Origin: JAVVEG01 sp032251455
GTDB taxonomy: Bacteria; Pseudomonadota; Gammaproteobacteria; Pseudomonadales; Pseudohongiellaceae
Reading direction: 5' to 3'
DNA: 35,758 nt
Assembly (NCBI GenBank): GCA_032251455.1
Contig: JAVVEG010000022.1
Span: 1-35,758, forward strand
Part shown: positions 1-7,771 of the stretch, one piece after another
How positions within the stretch are numbered: position 1 is the stretch's first letter
Layout: every line of letters starts with the position of its first letter
The notes under the pieces: model-generated
What the model saw: the letters and a program-made list of their open reading frames with translations, nothing else
What the model was told of the DNA's origin: nothing
The model's database searches: none
Translations under genes and position numbers: made by a program

Positions 1-22
1 GTCCAGCCCCAGAGACGTGATG

Positions 23-86
23 CTGTGTGAATAGTTCCGAACCTTAAAGCGCCGCTTTAGCGGTGCGTTCGGAACTATTTACACAG
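23..86. repeat. nested inverted repeat (64 bp)
   Basis: Arms of 20 bp at 23-42 and 67-86 are complementary except for one mismatch. The 24-base interior holds a second palindrome (a TAAAGCG/CGCTTTA pair), so the whole can fold as one long hairpin. There is no T-run on either side, so it does not look like a simple intrinsic terminator, although it lies just downstream of lexA. It could be a REP-like or MITE-like element. The structure is seen directly; the identity is unknown. Confidence 0.7.
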
Positions 87-99
87 TAGCGCGACTCGG

Positions 100-135
100 C
101 ACTACGAAGTGATTCAACACTACGAAGTAATTCGA
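100..135. repeat. two 18-bp tandem repeats
   Basis: Two adjacent copies of an 18-bp unit at 100-117 and 118-135 differ at two positions. They sit between the palindrome at 23-86 and the lexA stop codon. No function is apparent. They may belong to the same repetitive element as the palindrome. Confidence 0.65.
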
Positions 136-145
136 ACCCGAGCAA

Positions 146-754
146 TCAGAGCCCCCGCCGAATAATCCCCACACTGACCCCCTCAAGCGCAAAATCACGC
201 TCACGCACATCAACCTCTATGGGGGAAAAATCATCATTTTCCGGCAACAATGTCAGCTTGTAAGGGTTGGAGGATTTGCGCAAACGCTTGACCGTCACCT
301 CCTCATCGATTCTGGCGACAACTATGTCACCATTTTCAGCCTCTCCGGTTTTATGGACAGCGAGCAGATCACCTTCGTAGATACCGGCATTGATCATGCT
401 CAGGCCAGTGACAGTCAGCAGGTAATCCGCTTTGGGCCAGAACAGCTCAGGAGGGATATCCAGATATTCGTCGATACACTCACTGGCAAGAATGGGGCTG
501 CCCGCAGCGACCCGACCGACCACGGCAAGGCCGGTGTTGGCCTCAACCGGCAAACGAATTCCGCGGGAGGCACCCGGGATCATTTCGATGGCATTTTTCC
601 GGGCCAGGGCGCGCAGATGTTCCTCAGCGGCATTGGGTGATTTGAATCCCATTTCAGTGGCTATTTCCGATCTCGTCGGAGGATAGCCGGTTTCCTGGTG
701 ATAGGTTTTGATGAATGCAAGAATCTGTGCCTGTCTGGGTGTCAGTTTTTGCAT
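146..754 (-). CDS. lexA: LexA, SOS repressor and autoprotease
   Basis: Represses SOS genes and cleaves itself when stimulated by RecA-ssDNA filaments. The 202-residue protein starts at the ATG at 754, the start that matches the family N-terminus (MQKLTPRQAQIL). A longer reading frame reaches 871, but its extra residues do not resemble LexA and it would read through the promoter. Residues 1-65 are the winged helix-turn-helix. The cleavage site Ala84-Gly85, the catalytic Ser119 in TGLSM and Lys156 in VTVKR all fall at E. coli numbering, so autocleavage should be intact. It is transcribed away from nagZ. A LexA box and promoter lie 35-67 bases upstream of the start codon, which supports autorepression. 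No sulA-like gene follows it within the window. Confidence 0.97.
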   Translation of the reverse strand: MQKLTPRQAQILAFIKTYHQETGYPPTRSEIATEMGFKSPNAAEEHLRALARKNAIEMIPGASRGIRLPVEANTGLAVVGRVAAGSPILASECIDEYLDIPPELFWPKADYLLTVTGLSMINAGIYEGDLLAVHKTGEAENGDIVVARIDEEVTVKRLRKSSNPYKLTLLPENDDFSPIEVDVRERDFALEGVSVGIIRRGL

Positions 755-788
755 GCTCCAGTCCTGTGCTGAGTGATCAATGAATTTG

Positions 789-804
789 CTGTAAGTATAT
801 ACAG
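789..804 (-). promoter_or_regulatory. LexA (SOS) box
   Basis: The 16-base sequence is CTG-N10-CAG with an AT-rich core (CTGTAAGTATATACAG), close to the gammaproteobacterial consensus. It lies 35 bases upstream of the lexA start and covers the predicted lexA -10 element, as expected for autorepression. It is also about 85 bases upstream of nagZ, but nothing else suggests that nagZ is SOS-controlled. Confidence 0.93.
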
Positions 805-821
805 TTATCCAGGGATGACAA
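794..821 (-). promoter_or_regulatory. lexA promoter
   Basis: On the minus strand, TTGTCA (816-821) and TATACT (794-799) are separated by 16 bases, a good sigma-70 match. The -10 element lies inside the LexA box. Confidence 0.7.
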
Positions 822-889
822 GCGCTTTGCCCCGGAGAGCTGAATTTGCAATAATCGCCGCCCGCCGACAACAGAATTCAGAGTGATAT

Positions 890-1921
890 ATGAGTACACA
901 GACGCAATCTGGCAGTGGTGTTCTGATGCTGGATCTTGCCGGTCCGGAACTCACCGAACAGGAACTCAGCTTGTTGCGTTCCCCGGTGTTGGGTGGAATC
1001 ATTCTGTTCAGTCGCAACTACGAGAATCCGCAACAACTGCAGGCACTCACAGCTGCCATCAGGGCGTGTCGGCCTGGGCTGCTGATTGCTGTCGATCAGG
1101 AAGGAGGGCGGGTACAACGGCTGCGCGAAGGGTTCAGCCGCTTGCCAGCGATGAGCTACTTCGGCACATTGTGGCAGACTGACCCGGCCAAAGCTGAATA
1201 TCTGGCTCATGAGTGTGGCTGGTTGATGGCCGCCGAAGTTCTGGCTTGTGGCCTGGATTTCAGTTTTGCCCCAGTGCTGGATTTGTTCACAGATTTGAGT
1301 CAGGTTATTGCCGACCGTGCCTTTTCCGATAATCCCCATATTGTCGCCACACTTGCCAGTGCCTTCATGGAGGGTATGCATGAGGCAGGCATGGCGACGA
1401 CGGGCAAGCATTTCCCTGGACACGGCAGTGTGGCCGCAGATTCTCATGTCGAGCTGCCAGTGGATTCCCGTGCCGAGTCTGTCATCCGTGCCAATGATCT
1501 GCTGCCATTCCAACTTTGCCTGCCGCATCTGGATGGCATCATGCCAGCTCACGTGATCTATCCTGAGATTGACAGTTCCTGTGCCGGTTTTTCATCAATC
1601 TGGATAAAACAAATACTGCGCAAGGAGCTGGGTTTCAAGGGCGTGGTGTTCAGTGATGATCTCTCCATGGCTGGCGCCGTTGCTGCCGGCTCGATGGCAG
1701 ACCGGATAGAGTTGGCTCTGACGGCCGGTTGCGACATGCTATTGGTCTGCAATGACAGGCCAGGCGCAGAGGCAGCGATGGCTTATCTGCAACAACGGGG
1801 TGAGCTGACAGGTGCTGATCTGAGTGTTATGCGCGGACGACGGCGATGGCAATGGGATGAGTTGCAGCAATCCGAGCGCCGTACCAGGATACAGGCGGAT
1901 TTGCCTGATAACAGACAATAA
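890..1921 (+). CDS. nagZ: NagZ, beta-N-acetylhexosaminidase (GH3)
   Basis: Cytoplasmic glycoside hydrolase family 3 enzyme that removes N-acetylglucosamine from anhydromuropeptides during peptidoglycan recycling. The product can feed back on AmpR-type beta-lactamase control in species that have it. The protein is 343 residues, the normal single-domain length. The family signature KHFPGHG is at about 173-179, followed by the conserved D-S-H, which supplies the acid/base His-Asp pair. The SDDLSM motif at about 255-260 carries the catalytic Asp. There is no signal peptide, as expected for a cytosolic enzyme. It is followed after 15 bases by the MscS-type gene, so cotranscription is likely. The start is the ATG at 890, after a modest purine-rich stretch. 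Confidence 0.96.
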   Translation: MSTQTQSGSGVLMLDLAGPELTEQELSLLRSPVLGGIILFSRNYENPQQLQALTAAIRACRPGLLIAVDQEGGRVQRLREGFSRLPAMSYFGTLWQTDPAKAEYLAHECGWLMAAEVLACGLDFSFAPVLDLFTDLSQVIADRAFSDNPHIVATLASAFMEGMHEAGMATTGKHFPGHGSVAADSHVELPVDSRAESVIRANDLLPFQLCLPHLDGIMPAHVIYPEIDSSCAGFSSIWIKQILRKELGFKGVVFSDDLSMAGAVAAGSMADRIELALTAGCDMLLVCNDRPGAEAAMAYLQQRGELTGADLSVMRGRRRWQWDELQQSERRTRIQADLPDNRQ

Positions 1922-1936
1922 GCAGATGGGGTTGTT

Positions 1937-3061
1937 ATGGAAGCCGTGATGGAGATGTTGAGCGAACTGAACAGTGGTCAGTGGCGCTGGGGTTGGCAGG
2001 TTTTGCTGGTGGTCATGGTTACCCTGATCGGTAACTTCATACTGACCCGATTGATGAAGCGCTTGCAGAAGCGACTGGAGAGAACAGCAAATCTGTGGGA
2101 CGACACCTTGCTGGCAGCAGCCAAAACGCCAGCCAATATCATGGTACTGGTGTTGGGTTTGAGTATTGCCGCCAATATTGGCAATGCCTATATCGAAACC
2201 GAGCTGTTTACCGAGGCGAATCTCAATCTTATTCGCCGGCTGGCTGTAATCGGCATGGTTGCAGTCAGTCTTGTCCGTTTTATTTCAATTGTTGAACAGC
2301 GTCTCATCAGCAATTTTGAGCTGGCCAGGGTGCAATGGGGAGAGAATGTCGATGTCACGACATTGACCGCGATTGCCAAATTACTCCGCTTATCTGTCGC
2401 CATATCAGCGTTGCTGGTGATTTTACCGACCCTGGGTATCGAAATTACAGCCTTGCTGGCCTTTGGAGGTGTGGGCGGTATAGCTGTGGGTTTTGCTGCC
2501 AAGGATCTGCTGGCCAATTTTTTTGGCGGCCTGACCATCTATCTGGACCGTCCCTTTGCAATTGGCGACTGGATACGTTCGCCTGATCGCGAGATAGAAG
2601 GAACGGTAGAGAAAATAGGCTGGCGCTTGACGGTGGTGCGAACCTTTGACAAACGCCCGCTTTATATCCCCAATTCTGTGTTTGCCAGTATTGCGCTGGA
2701 AAATCCTTCGCGCATGCTGAATCGTCGCATTCACGAAAACATTGGTGTGCGTTATCAGGATGCCGATAAATTGCAGGCAATTATCGAAGATGTCAGAAAG
2801 ATGCTGGAGAACCATCCGGATATCGACAGCACCCAGACCTTGATGGTCAATTTCAATAAATTTGCAGCCTCATCGCTTGAGTTTTTTGTCTATACCTTCA
2901 CCAAAACGACGGTCTGGGTTGAGTATCACAAGGTAAAGCAGGACGTGTTGATGAAAATAGTCGAGATTGTCCTGGCGCATGATGCCGAATTTGCTTTCCC
3001 GACCACCACGATAGATGGTTTGGATCCAAACCTTTTTCGATCTGGAGAACAAACAACATGA
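1937..3061 (+). CDS. MscS-family mechanosensitive channel
   Basis: Inner-membrane channel of the small-conductance mechanosensitive family, which releases solutes on hypo-osmotic shock. The protein is 374 residues. Hydrophobic segments are visible at about 17-38, 66-84, 101-117 and 147-165. They are followed by the pore-lining glycine/alanine-rich helix at about 171-205 (AFGGVGGIAVGFAAKD then LANFFGG) and the beta domain with the conserved PNS motif near 265. The C-terminal alpha/beta vestibule is present. The extra N-terminal helices place it among the mid-sized YnaI/YbdG-like members rather than the minimal MscS. The last four bases (ATGA) overlap the start of the next gene, which implies translational coupling. 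No ligand-binding domain is visible. Confidence 0.9.
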   Translation: MEAVMEMLSELNSGQWRWGWQVLLVVMVTLIGNFILTRLMKRLQKRLERTANLWDDTLLAAAKTPANIMVLVLGLSIAANIGNAYIETELFTEANLNLIRRLAVIGMVAVSLVRFISIVEQRLISNFELARVQWGENVDVTTLTAIAKLLRLSVAISALLVILPTLGIEITALLAFGGVGGIAVGFAAKDLLANFFGGLTIYLDRPFAIGDWIRSPDREIEGTVEKIGWRLTVVRTFDKRPLYIPNSVFASIALENPSRMLNRRIHENIGVRYQDADKLQAIIEDVRKMLENHPDIDSTQTLMVNFNKFAASSLEFFVYTFTKTTVWVEYHKVKQDVLMKIVEIVLAHDAEFAFPTTTIDGLDPNLFRSGEQTT

Positions 3062-3630
3062 AGGCATCCAGCCATAAGCCGGATCTGCCCGGCTTGCAGG
3101 AGGTAATGAATCAGGCAGAGTGCCTTTACCCACAGCATGTTGTCGAGCAGACCCTGGACAGATTGGGCACAGAGATCAGTGCGCAAATGAGCACCCTGGA
3201 CCCGGTGCTTCTTTGTGTCATGAACGGAGGCCTGGTGCTGTGTGGCAAATTGCTGACCCGGCTCAATTTTCCACTGCAGCTGGATTACGTGCACGCCAGT
3301 CGTTACCGCGAAGAACTCACTGGTGCAGAGCTGCTGTGGAAAGTCTACCCCTCTGTCGAGCTGGCCCAGCGCCATGTGCTGATTATCGATGACATTCTCG
3401 ATGAGGGGGAAACACTGGCCCGTATCGCTCAATTTTGTCATGGCCAGGGGGCTGTTTCGGTGCGAACTGCCGTACTGGTCAACAAACAACATGATCGCAA
3501 ACATCCTCAAGCAAGCACGGCCGATTATACCGGTCTGTCCATCCCTGACCGATATGTGTTTGGTTACGGCATGGATTACAAGGGGTATTGGCGCAATGCT
3601 CCAGGGATATATGCGGTCAGGGAATCTTGA
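3058..3630 (+). CDS. hpt: hypoxanthine-guanine phosphoribosyltransferase
   Basis: Purine salvage enzyme that joins hypoxanthine or guanine to PRPP to give IMP or GMP. The protein is 190 residues. It has the PRPP-binding loop VLIIDDILDEGETL at about 107-120, the N-terminal NGGLVLCGKL segment at 56-65, and the C-terminal IPDRYVFGYGMD segment that contacts the purine. Its start overlaps the stop of the MscS gene by four bases. A location near nagZ is known in related gammaproteobacteria. The exact base preference (hypoxanthine versus guanine) cannot be told from sequence, so the hpt symbol is a family-level name. The ORF ends at a TGA and is followed by about 130 bases without a convincing gene. 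Confidence 0.9.
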   Translation: MKASSHKPDLPGLQEVMNQAECLYPQHVVEQTLDRLGTEISAQMSTLDPVLLCVMNGGLVLCGKLLTRLNFPLQLDYVHASRYREELTGAELLWKVYPSVELAQRHVLIIDDILDEGETLARIAQFCHGQGAVSVRTAVLVNKQHDRKHPQASTADYTGLSIPDRYVFGYGMDYKGYWRNAPGIYAVRES

Positions 3631-3687
3631 TCACGCTTAAGTTAGCCCGCGAATAGCCGATAAATATCAAAACAACGCAGTAGAGCG

Positions 3688-3771
3688 ATGTCAAAGGCAC
3701 AGGAGGCGATCGTCCCCTCGTTGACAAAGGCAGGATTGGCGCAGGCAATAAGGGCAGTCAATGGGTTCTGA
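3688..3771 (+). CDS. possible 27-residue upstream ORF (leader peptide)
   Basis: A short ORF begins with ATG at 3688 and encodes MSKAQEAIVPSLTKAGLAQA followed by IRAVNGF. Its stop codon overlaps the start of the downstream Wzz/kinase-like gene by 11 bases in another frame. Its ribosome-binding site is weak. It could be a translational coupling leader or chance. I do not recognise the peptide. Confidence 0.2.
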   Translation: MSKAQEAIVPSLTKAGLAQAIRAVNGF

Positions 3772-5470
3772 AATCATCAGAAACGCGGGATGGCGGCAGA
3801 TGCAGATGCTGCGTTACTGGCGCCCCTTTCGCCGTCAACTGTTGTCTTTGCTCTTGCTTGCAGCGGCTGTCGCATTGTTATCCGTGCTGTTCATTCATCT
3901 GCAGCAACCAATCTTCCAGTCCTCCAGCCTACTCGCCGTTTGGCAGACAGGTGATGCGGATAAACCGGATCATGCGGCAGCGGGTGTTATCCGTTCACGA
4001 GAAGTCCTGACTGCAGCCATAAACAGACTTGCCATGACCGAGACTATTTCGGTCGAAGAGTTCGGGAAGAATTTAAAGGTCATACCGACGGCACAAGGCC
4101 GCCTGCTCACTGTTGCTTACTACTCAAACAGCGCCGAATCAGCAAGAGCTTCTGTTCAAGCAGTGACACAATCCTATATTGCACATAATCAGACCCTGCA
4201 ATCGAAGCGTGCCGAAGAGGCGGTAACTCTTCTGCAGCAACAGATGGAGGCAATAATTCAAGGTAAATACTGGTTCCGGGATGAGGAGGGTTCAGCAGGA
4301 ACAGATACCAAGGAGTTATCACTTTCAGATAAACCCTCTTCTGCTGGTCTGGATTGGGGGCATTTCCCCCTGACCTTGGTGCAAACGGAAAACGATGGAT
4401 TGACGGTTCGCAGCTTGATTGAGGAAGCTGGCATCAGAGCCGCGGTTGCTGCCTATGAAGCCAGGGTCAGTGACAGTACGAGCATCAGTGTTATCGATGA
4501 AGCCATGTTGCCCGCTGCACCTGAATCCAGGAAGGTGATAGGGCCGTTCTTATCCAGTTATGTGCTGGCTTTTCTGCTGGGTACCGGCTTTGTTCTGATA
4601 CGGCAACGTCAATCGAACAGAATCACTCAGGGCGACGAGGCACATGTTTTACTCGGTTACCGCTTGCTTGGTGAATTGCCAGATACCGAGCACAGCGGCA
4701 AAGAGGTATCGCTAAACATCTCCGATGCGGGTGGGAAATTTTTTGCTGAGGCTGTACGCAATATACGGACACAGTTGTGTATTCAGCTGGCAAGCTCAAG
4801 ATTGCCTCAGAAATCAGCAGGGGAGCAGGATTGGCAAAAGCAGGCAGCCAGGGTCATCCTGGTGACCTCGACAAAGCATGGAGAAGGGAAAACGACAGTG
4901 GCAACACAACTGGCACTGGCTTTGGCACAGCTCTCCAGAGTTTTGTTGATAGACACAGTCCTGCGTCCGGGACATGCTGCCGCTTCTGTATTTGCCAATC
5001 TGCCGGCAAGAGCAGCCGGGCTGTCCCATATAATTGCAGGGGCTGCACAGTTGCAGGATTGCATACATTCATCACAGGGCGCTGGCCTGGATTTGATGCC
5101 TGCCGGAGTGCTGCCTCCGAATCCGCAGGAATTGCTGGCGAACAGTCGTTTTGGGCGAGTTTTGTTTGCTTTGTCAAAACGGTATGACTACATCGTTATG
5201 GATGCTGCAGCTCTGGAGCAGGTGGCTGATACACTTTTACTACTGAAACATTGCGATCATGTCATCTTTACCTTGAAAGCAGGCGCCATCAGTGTAAAGC
5301 CGGCAATGCAGGCCTTGCAGAGGCTGGCTGAAGCCGTGGGAACGAACCGGACAGATATCAGCCTGGTTGTGAATCGATCTCGTATTCAGGCTATCGTCAA
5401 GCCGGCCGATACCAGCAGCTACAGCATCCTGAAAAAAAGGGGACGCAGTCTTGCCAATACTACGCAATGA
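3761..5470 (+). CDS. Wzz/bacterial tyrosine-kinase-like protein, degenerate ATPase motifs
   Basis: Resembles fused polysaccharide co-polymerase/BY-kinase proteins, which control exopolysaccharide chain length and export at the inner membrane. The protein is 569 residues. A transmembrane segment at about 25-46 is followed by a short periplasmic Wzz-like region, a second membrane segment at about 260-280 ending in basic residues, and a cytoplasmic P-loop domain. Walker A is intact (GEGKTT at 384-389). Walker A' reads DTVLR at 408-412 where BY-kinases have DxDxR, so the second Asp is Val. Walker B reads IVMDAAA at about 488-494 where DTPP is usual. The family motif LPPNPQELL is present near 451. 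There is no C-terminal tyrosine cluster; one Tyr occurs near the end. No glycosyltransferase, exporter or polymerase gene is nearby. Inference: a regulatory or weakly active relative. Confidence 0.8.
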   Translation: MGSEIIRNAGWRQMQMLRYWRPFRRQLLSLLLLAAAVALLSVLFIHLQQPIFQSSSLLAVWQTGDADKPDHAAAGVIRSREVLTAAINRLAMTETISVEEFGKNLKVIPTAQGRLLTVAYYSNSAESARASVQAVTQSYIAHNQTLQSKRAEEAVTLLQQQMEAIIQGKYWFRDEEGSAGTDTKELSLSDKPSSAGLDWGHFPLTLVQTENDGLTVRSLIEEAGIRAAVAAYEARVSDSTSISVIDEAMLPAAPESRKVIGPFLSSYVLAFLLGTGFVLIRQRQSNRITQGDEAHVLLGYRLLGELPDTEHSGKEVSLNISDAGGKFFAEAVRNIRTQLCIQLASSRLPQKSAGEQDWQKQAARVILVTSTKHGEGKTTVATQLALALAQLSRVLLIDTVLRPGHAAASVFANLPARAAGLSHIIAGAAQLQDCIHSSQGAGLDLMPAGVLPPNPQELLANSRFGRVLFALSKRYDYIVMDAAALEQVADTLLLLKHCDHVIFTLKAGAISVKPAMQALQRLAEAVGTNRTDISLVVNRSRIQAIVKPADTSSYSILKKRGRSLANTTQ

Positions 5471-5497
5471 ATCTTTCACTTTGTTACGGAATCAAAT

Positions 5498-5758
5498 ATG
5501 AATCTGGACCAGTTGCAGGCTATTCTGGGCATTGATGAGCTGGATGAGATGCCAGTGCCCGAACAGGAGAATATTGCCTCAAGCTGCACAGGCACAGGAG
5601 AGGATCAACAGCTGGCAGGTCGTCTGGAAGAAATCGAGATGGCTCAACGGCTTGGTTACCTGCTTTGCCGCTGCTCCTGGCCCCCTCAAATTATGGTCAT
5701 GACAGGCACTGATTTCATCTACCGCTGTCCGCGCTGCAAGCGTTTGCGTGATCTATGA
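5498..5758 (+). CDS. small protein with two Cys pairs (putative zinc ribbon)
   Basis: The 86-residue protein has an acidic N-terminal half and a C-terminal part with Cys57-x-Cys59 and Cys77-x-x-Cys80, which could bind a metal such as zinc. It has no signal peptide or membrane segment. It begins 27 bases after the kinase-like gene and ends within the 5' side of the next gene, so it sits in the same probable operon. The ribosome-binding site is weak. I do not recognise the family. A structural or regulatory metal-binding role is only inference from the Cys spacing. Confidence 0.65.
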   Translation: MNLDQLQAILGIDELDEMPVPEQENIASSCTGTGEDQQLAGRLEEIEMAQRLGYLLCRCSWPPQIMVMTGTDFIYRCPRCKRLRDL

Positions 5759-5789
5759 AATTCATCCTCATCAGGAGTGGAACATAGCC

Positions 5790-6413
5790 GTGTCAATCAG
5801 CAAGACATCAATCCTGTGTTCTCTGTTGTTGCTTTCTGTCCTGGCTGCATGCAGCACGGTGGATCGGCTTGCTTATGATATAAAGTCCGCAGGCGACCAA
5901 ACCGGCCTGTTATCCATGCACCAGCTCGAACGCAGTTCTTCCTTTGTGTTTCCAGCCCAGGCGGGCTTTGTCGTGGAAATACCTGAACAATGCAGAATCG
6001 AGCCACAGCAGCAGGATTGTCAGCTTGGGTTGTTGTTGAATGTGCTGATGGGCACTCGTTTTCCCAGGGTTATGCCTGCCTATGGTGACAGTTCACTCAG
6101 CACGGATAACAGGGGAAATGCGATGGAGTATACTGTGCATACCCAGCTATTGAGCAGTCCCCCCAGGATTGATGAGCTATCCGGAGCAATCGTGACGTCC
6201 GCAGCACTTCAGCCCAGCTCAGCACAACGGGAAGTGATACAGCTGGATGACTATGAAATTCGCCTGCTTGTACTGGAGTCAGTGACAGGTAGAATAGTGG
6301 ATGTAAGCAGTCTTTCTGTTCGGGCAGGACTGAATCATTTAAGCGCGAATTCACAGCAGAAACTACTCTATGCAGCCCTGACCGATTATGTTCAAAGCCT
6401 GGCTGGGTATTGA
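5790..6413 (+). CDS. predicted outer-membrane lipoprotein, function unknown
   Basis: The likely start is the GTG at 5790. It gives a 207-residue precursor whose first 21 residues form a lipoprotein signal peptide: Lys5, a hydrophobic core and a lipobox LAAC, with lipidation at Cys21. A longer frame from the GTG at 5748 would put 14 poorly fitting residues before the signal and overlap the previous gene; the AGGAG at 5773-5777 favours the later start. The residues after the Cys are Ser and Thr, not Asp, so by the classic +2 rule it should go to the outer membrane through Lol. The mature part has two Cys (in EQCRIEP and DCQLG) that could form a disulfide. No family recognised. Confidence 0.75.
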   Translation: MSISKTSILCSLLLLSVLAACSTVDRLAYDIKSAGDQTGLLSMHQLERSSSFVFPAQAGFVVEIPEQCRIEPQQQDCQLGLLLNVLMGTRFPRVMPAYGDSSLSTDNRGNAMEYTVHTQLLSSPPRIDELSGAIVTSAALQPSSAQREVIQLDDYEIRLLVLESVTGRIVDVSSLSVRAGLNHLSANSQQKLLYAALTDYVQSLAGY

Positions 6414-6428
6414 GACGGAGGCGGTTTC

Positions 6429-6980
6429 ATGAGCACAACAGGTTTTGATGCGGATGCCTTGTTCAAACAGATCCGTCAATCAACAGGACCCGCACCGGTA
6501 CATCTCTGGAACCCACCTTTTTGCGGTGACATCGATATGCGCATTGCCAGCGATGGCACCTGGTATTATCAAGGCACCCCTGTCGGCCGCAAGGCCATGG
6601 TCAAATTGTTCTCTTCCGTATTGCGACTTGATGAAGACGGTTGTTATTACCTGGTTACTCCTGTGGAAAAAGTCAGGATCAGGGTGGACGATTGTCCCTT
6701 TGTTGCAGTCTTGCTGGATGTGCAGGGGCAAGGGCATGACCAGGAACTGGTATTTACCACCAATACGGAAGAAAAGGTTGTAGCCGGTGCCGAGAACCCG
6801 CTTCTGCTGGAAACTGATCCGGAAACGGCAATGCCCCATCCGCGGCTGCTCTGTCGCAGCAATCTCTATGCCCTGATCAACAGAAATGTCTTCTATCAGC
6901 TTGCCGATCTGAGCACCCAGGAATCGTCGGCAGGCAAACCTGGCGTCTGGAGTCGCGGCTGCTTTTTCCACTTTGCCTAG
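6429..6980 (+). CDS. DUF1285 family protein
   Basis: The 183-residue soluble protein resembles the DUF1285 family of proteobacteria. Recognisable segments are WNPPFCGDIDMRI near 23-35, the GTWYYQGTPVGRKAMVKLFSSVL-type region at about 43-65, and YLVTPVEKVRIRVDD at about 74-88. No biochemical role is established for the family to my knowledge. The start ATG at 6429 follows a GAGACGGAGG ribosome-binding site. It follows the lipoprotein gene by 15 bases and probably ends this operon. A gap of about 137 bases follows. Confidence 0.85.
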   Translation: MSTTGFDADALFKQIRQSTGPAPVHLWNPPFCGDIDMRIASDGTWYYQGTPVGRKAMVKLFSSVLRLDEDGCYYLVTPVEKVRIRVDDCPFVAVLLDVQGQGHDQELVFTTNTEEKVVAGAENPLLLETDPETAMPHPRLLCRSNLYALINRNVFYQLADLSTQESSAGKPGVWSRGCFFHFA

Positions 6981-7117
6981 TCGATTCCTCAAATATTTCA
7001 TTTTTCTTCTAAAGTTTTTCCTTCACCTGTCGCCAACCAAGGAGGAAGGAGTTTTCCTGATGCTCAGTAGCCTGAACTCCTTGACTGTTTACCTGGATTG
7101 CATAGAGAGAAAACAAC

Positions 7118-7699
7118 ATGACAAGACTTGCTCCTACCTTGAACATGAACCGGATATTCCAACAAAGCACGGTCCTTTTGATTCTGGTTTTCGCGCTGGT
7201 GTGCGGAACAGCTGCCCAAGCGCAAACTGTATCTTCCACTGATGGTGGCCCTGATGCGATTGCCAAGTTTTTGTTGAATTTTGGTCGATTCATTGATTGG
7301 CCGGCATCGGCTTTTGCTGCTGGAACAGAGAGTTTCAATGTTTGCCTTCTGGGTGAAAACCATTTTGGCAATAAACTGGAAAGCAATCTGAATGGCAAGA
7401 AAGCAGGTAATCGCGCCTTTGATGTCAAGCATCTTGCCGCAGGCGAGACATCCCAAGCCAAAACCTGTCAGATCGTTTATATCAGTGCCAGCGAAGAAAC
7501 CCGGGTTGGGGAAATTACCGCAGCCCTGGCTGGAGCGCCAGTGCTCACCGTGGGCGAAACTGATCAGTTCCCGGAAAACGGTGGCATGATCGGTCTGGCA
7601 GGAGAGCGAGGAGATAAAATCGCCATTCGCATGCATCGTGCCCGCATTGCTGATGCGGGTATGGAAGTGCGAGAACAATTACTGCGGGCAATTCAATGA
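7118..7699 (+). CDS. YfiR-like periplasmic protein (DUF4154)
   Basis: In Pseudomonas and E. coli, YfiR is a periplasmic repressor of the diguanylate cyclase YfiN and links envelope redox state to cyclic-di-GMP. This 193-residue protein has a signal peptide to about residue 36 (hydrophobic core then AQA). The family features that follow are AKFLLNFGRFIDWP at about 49-62, FNVCLLGENHFG near 73-84, and CQIVYIS near 117-123. The mature protein has only two Cys (76 and 117), fewer than the four described for Pseudomonas YfiR. The next gene encodes a chemoreceptor with a YfiN-like sensor domain, not a diguanylate cyclase. The start at 7118 gives a slightly long signal peptide; Met10 is an alternative. 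Confidence 0.87.
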   Translation: MTRLAPTLNMNRIFQQSTVLLILVFALVCGTAAQAQTVSSTDGGPDAIAKFLLNFGRFIDWPASAFAAGTESFNVCLLGENHFGNKLESNLNGKKAGNRAFDVKHLAAGETSQAKTCQIVYISASEETRVGEITAALAGAPVLTVGETDQFPENGGMIGLAGERGDKIAIRMHRARIADAGMEVREQLLRAIQ

Positions 7700-7703
7700 T
7701 GGG

Positions 7704-7740
7704 TGCCTGACGCTTCAGGCAGGCAAGCCGGGCAGCTTGC
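7704..7740 (+). promoter_or_regulatory. two tandem hairpins between the YfiR-like gene and the receptor
   Basis: A perfect 7-bp stem (7704-7710 with 7715-7721, loop of four) is followed at once by a 6-bp stem (7723-7728 with 7735-7740). No T-run follows, so readthrough is likely. They may partly attenuate expression or protect mRNA ends, giving different amounts of the two proteins. Confidence 0.45.
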
Positions 7741-7771
7741 TTATGTAATTCAAGTAATTTAGAGGGGCAGG

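Noticed and set aside
878..1552. 224-codon minus-strand frame opposite nagZ
   Set aside because: NagZ motifs are clear on the plus strand; the reverse frame has no recognisable domain.
6973..7242. 89-codon frame overlapping the YfiR-like gene, with a strong AGGAGG-like site near 7040
   Set aside because: The peptide has no recognisable features and its second half overlaps the YfiR-like coding sequence in another frame. The purine-rich site may be part of a leader.
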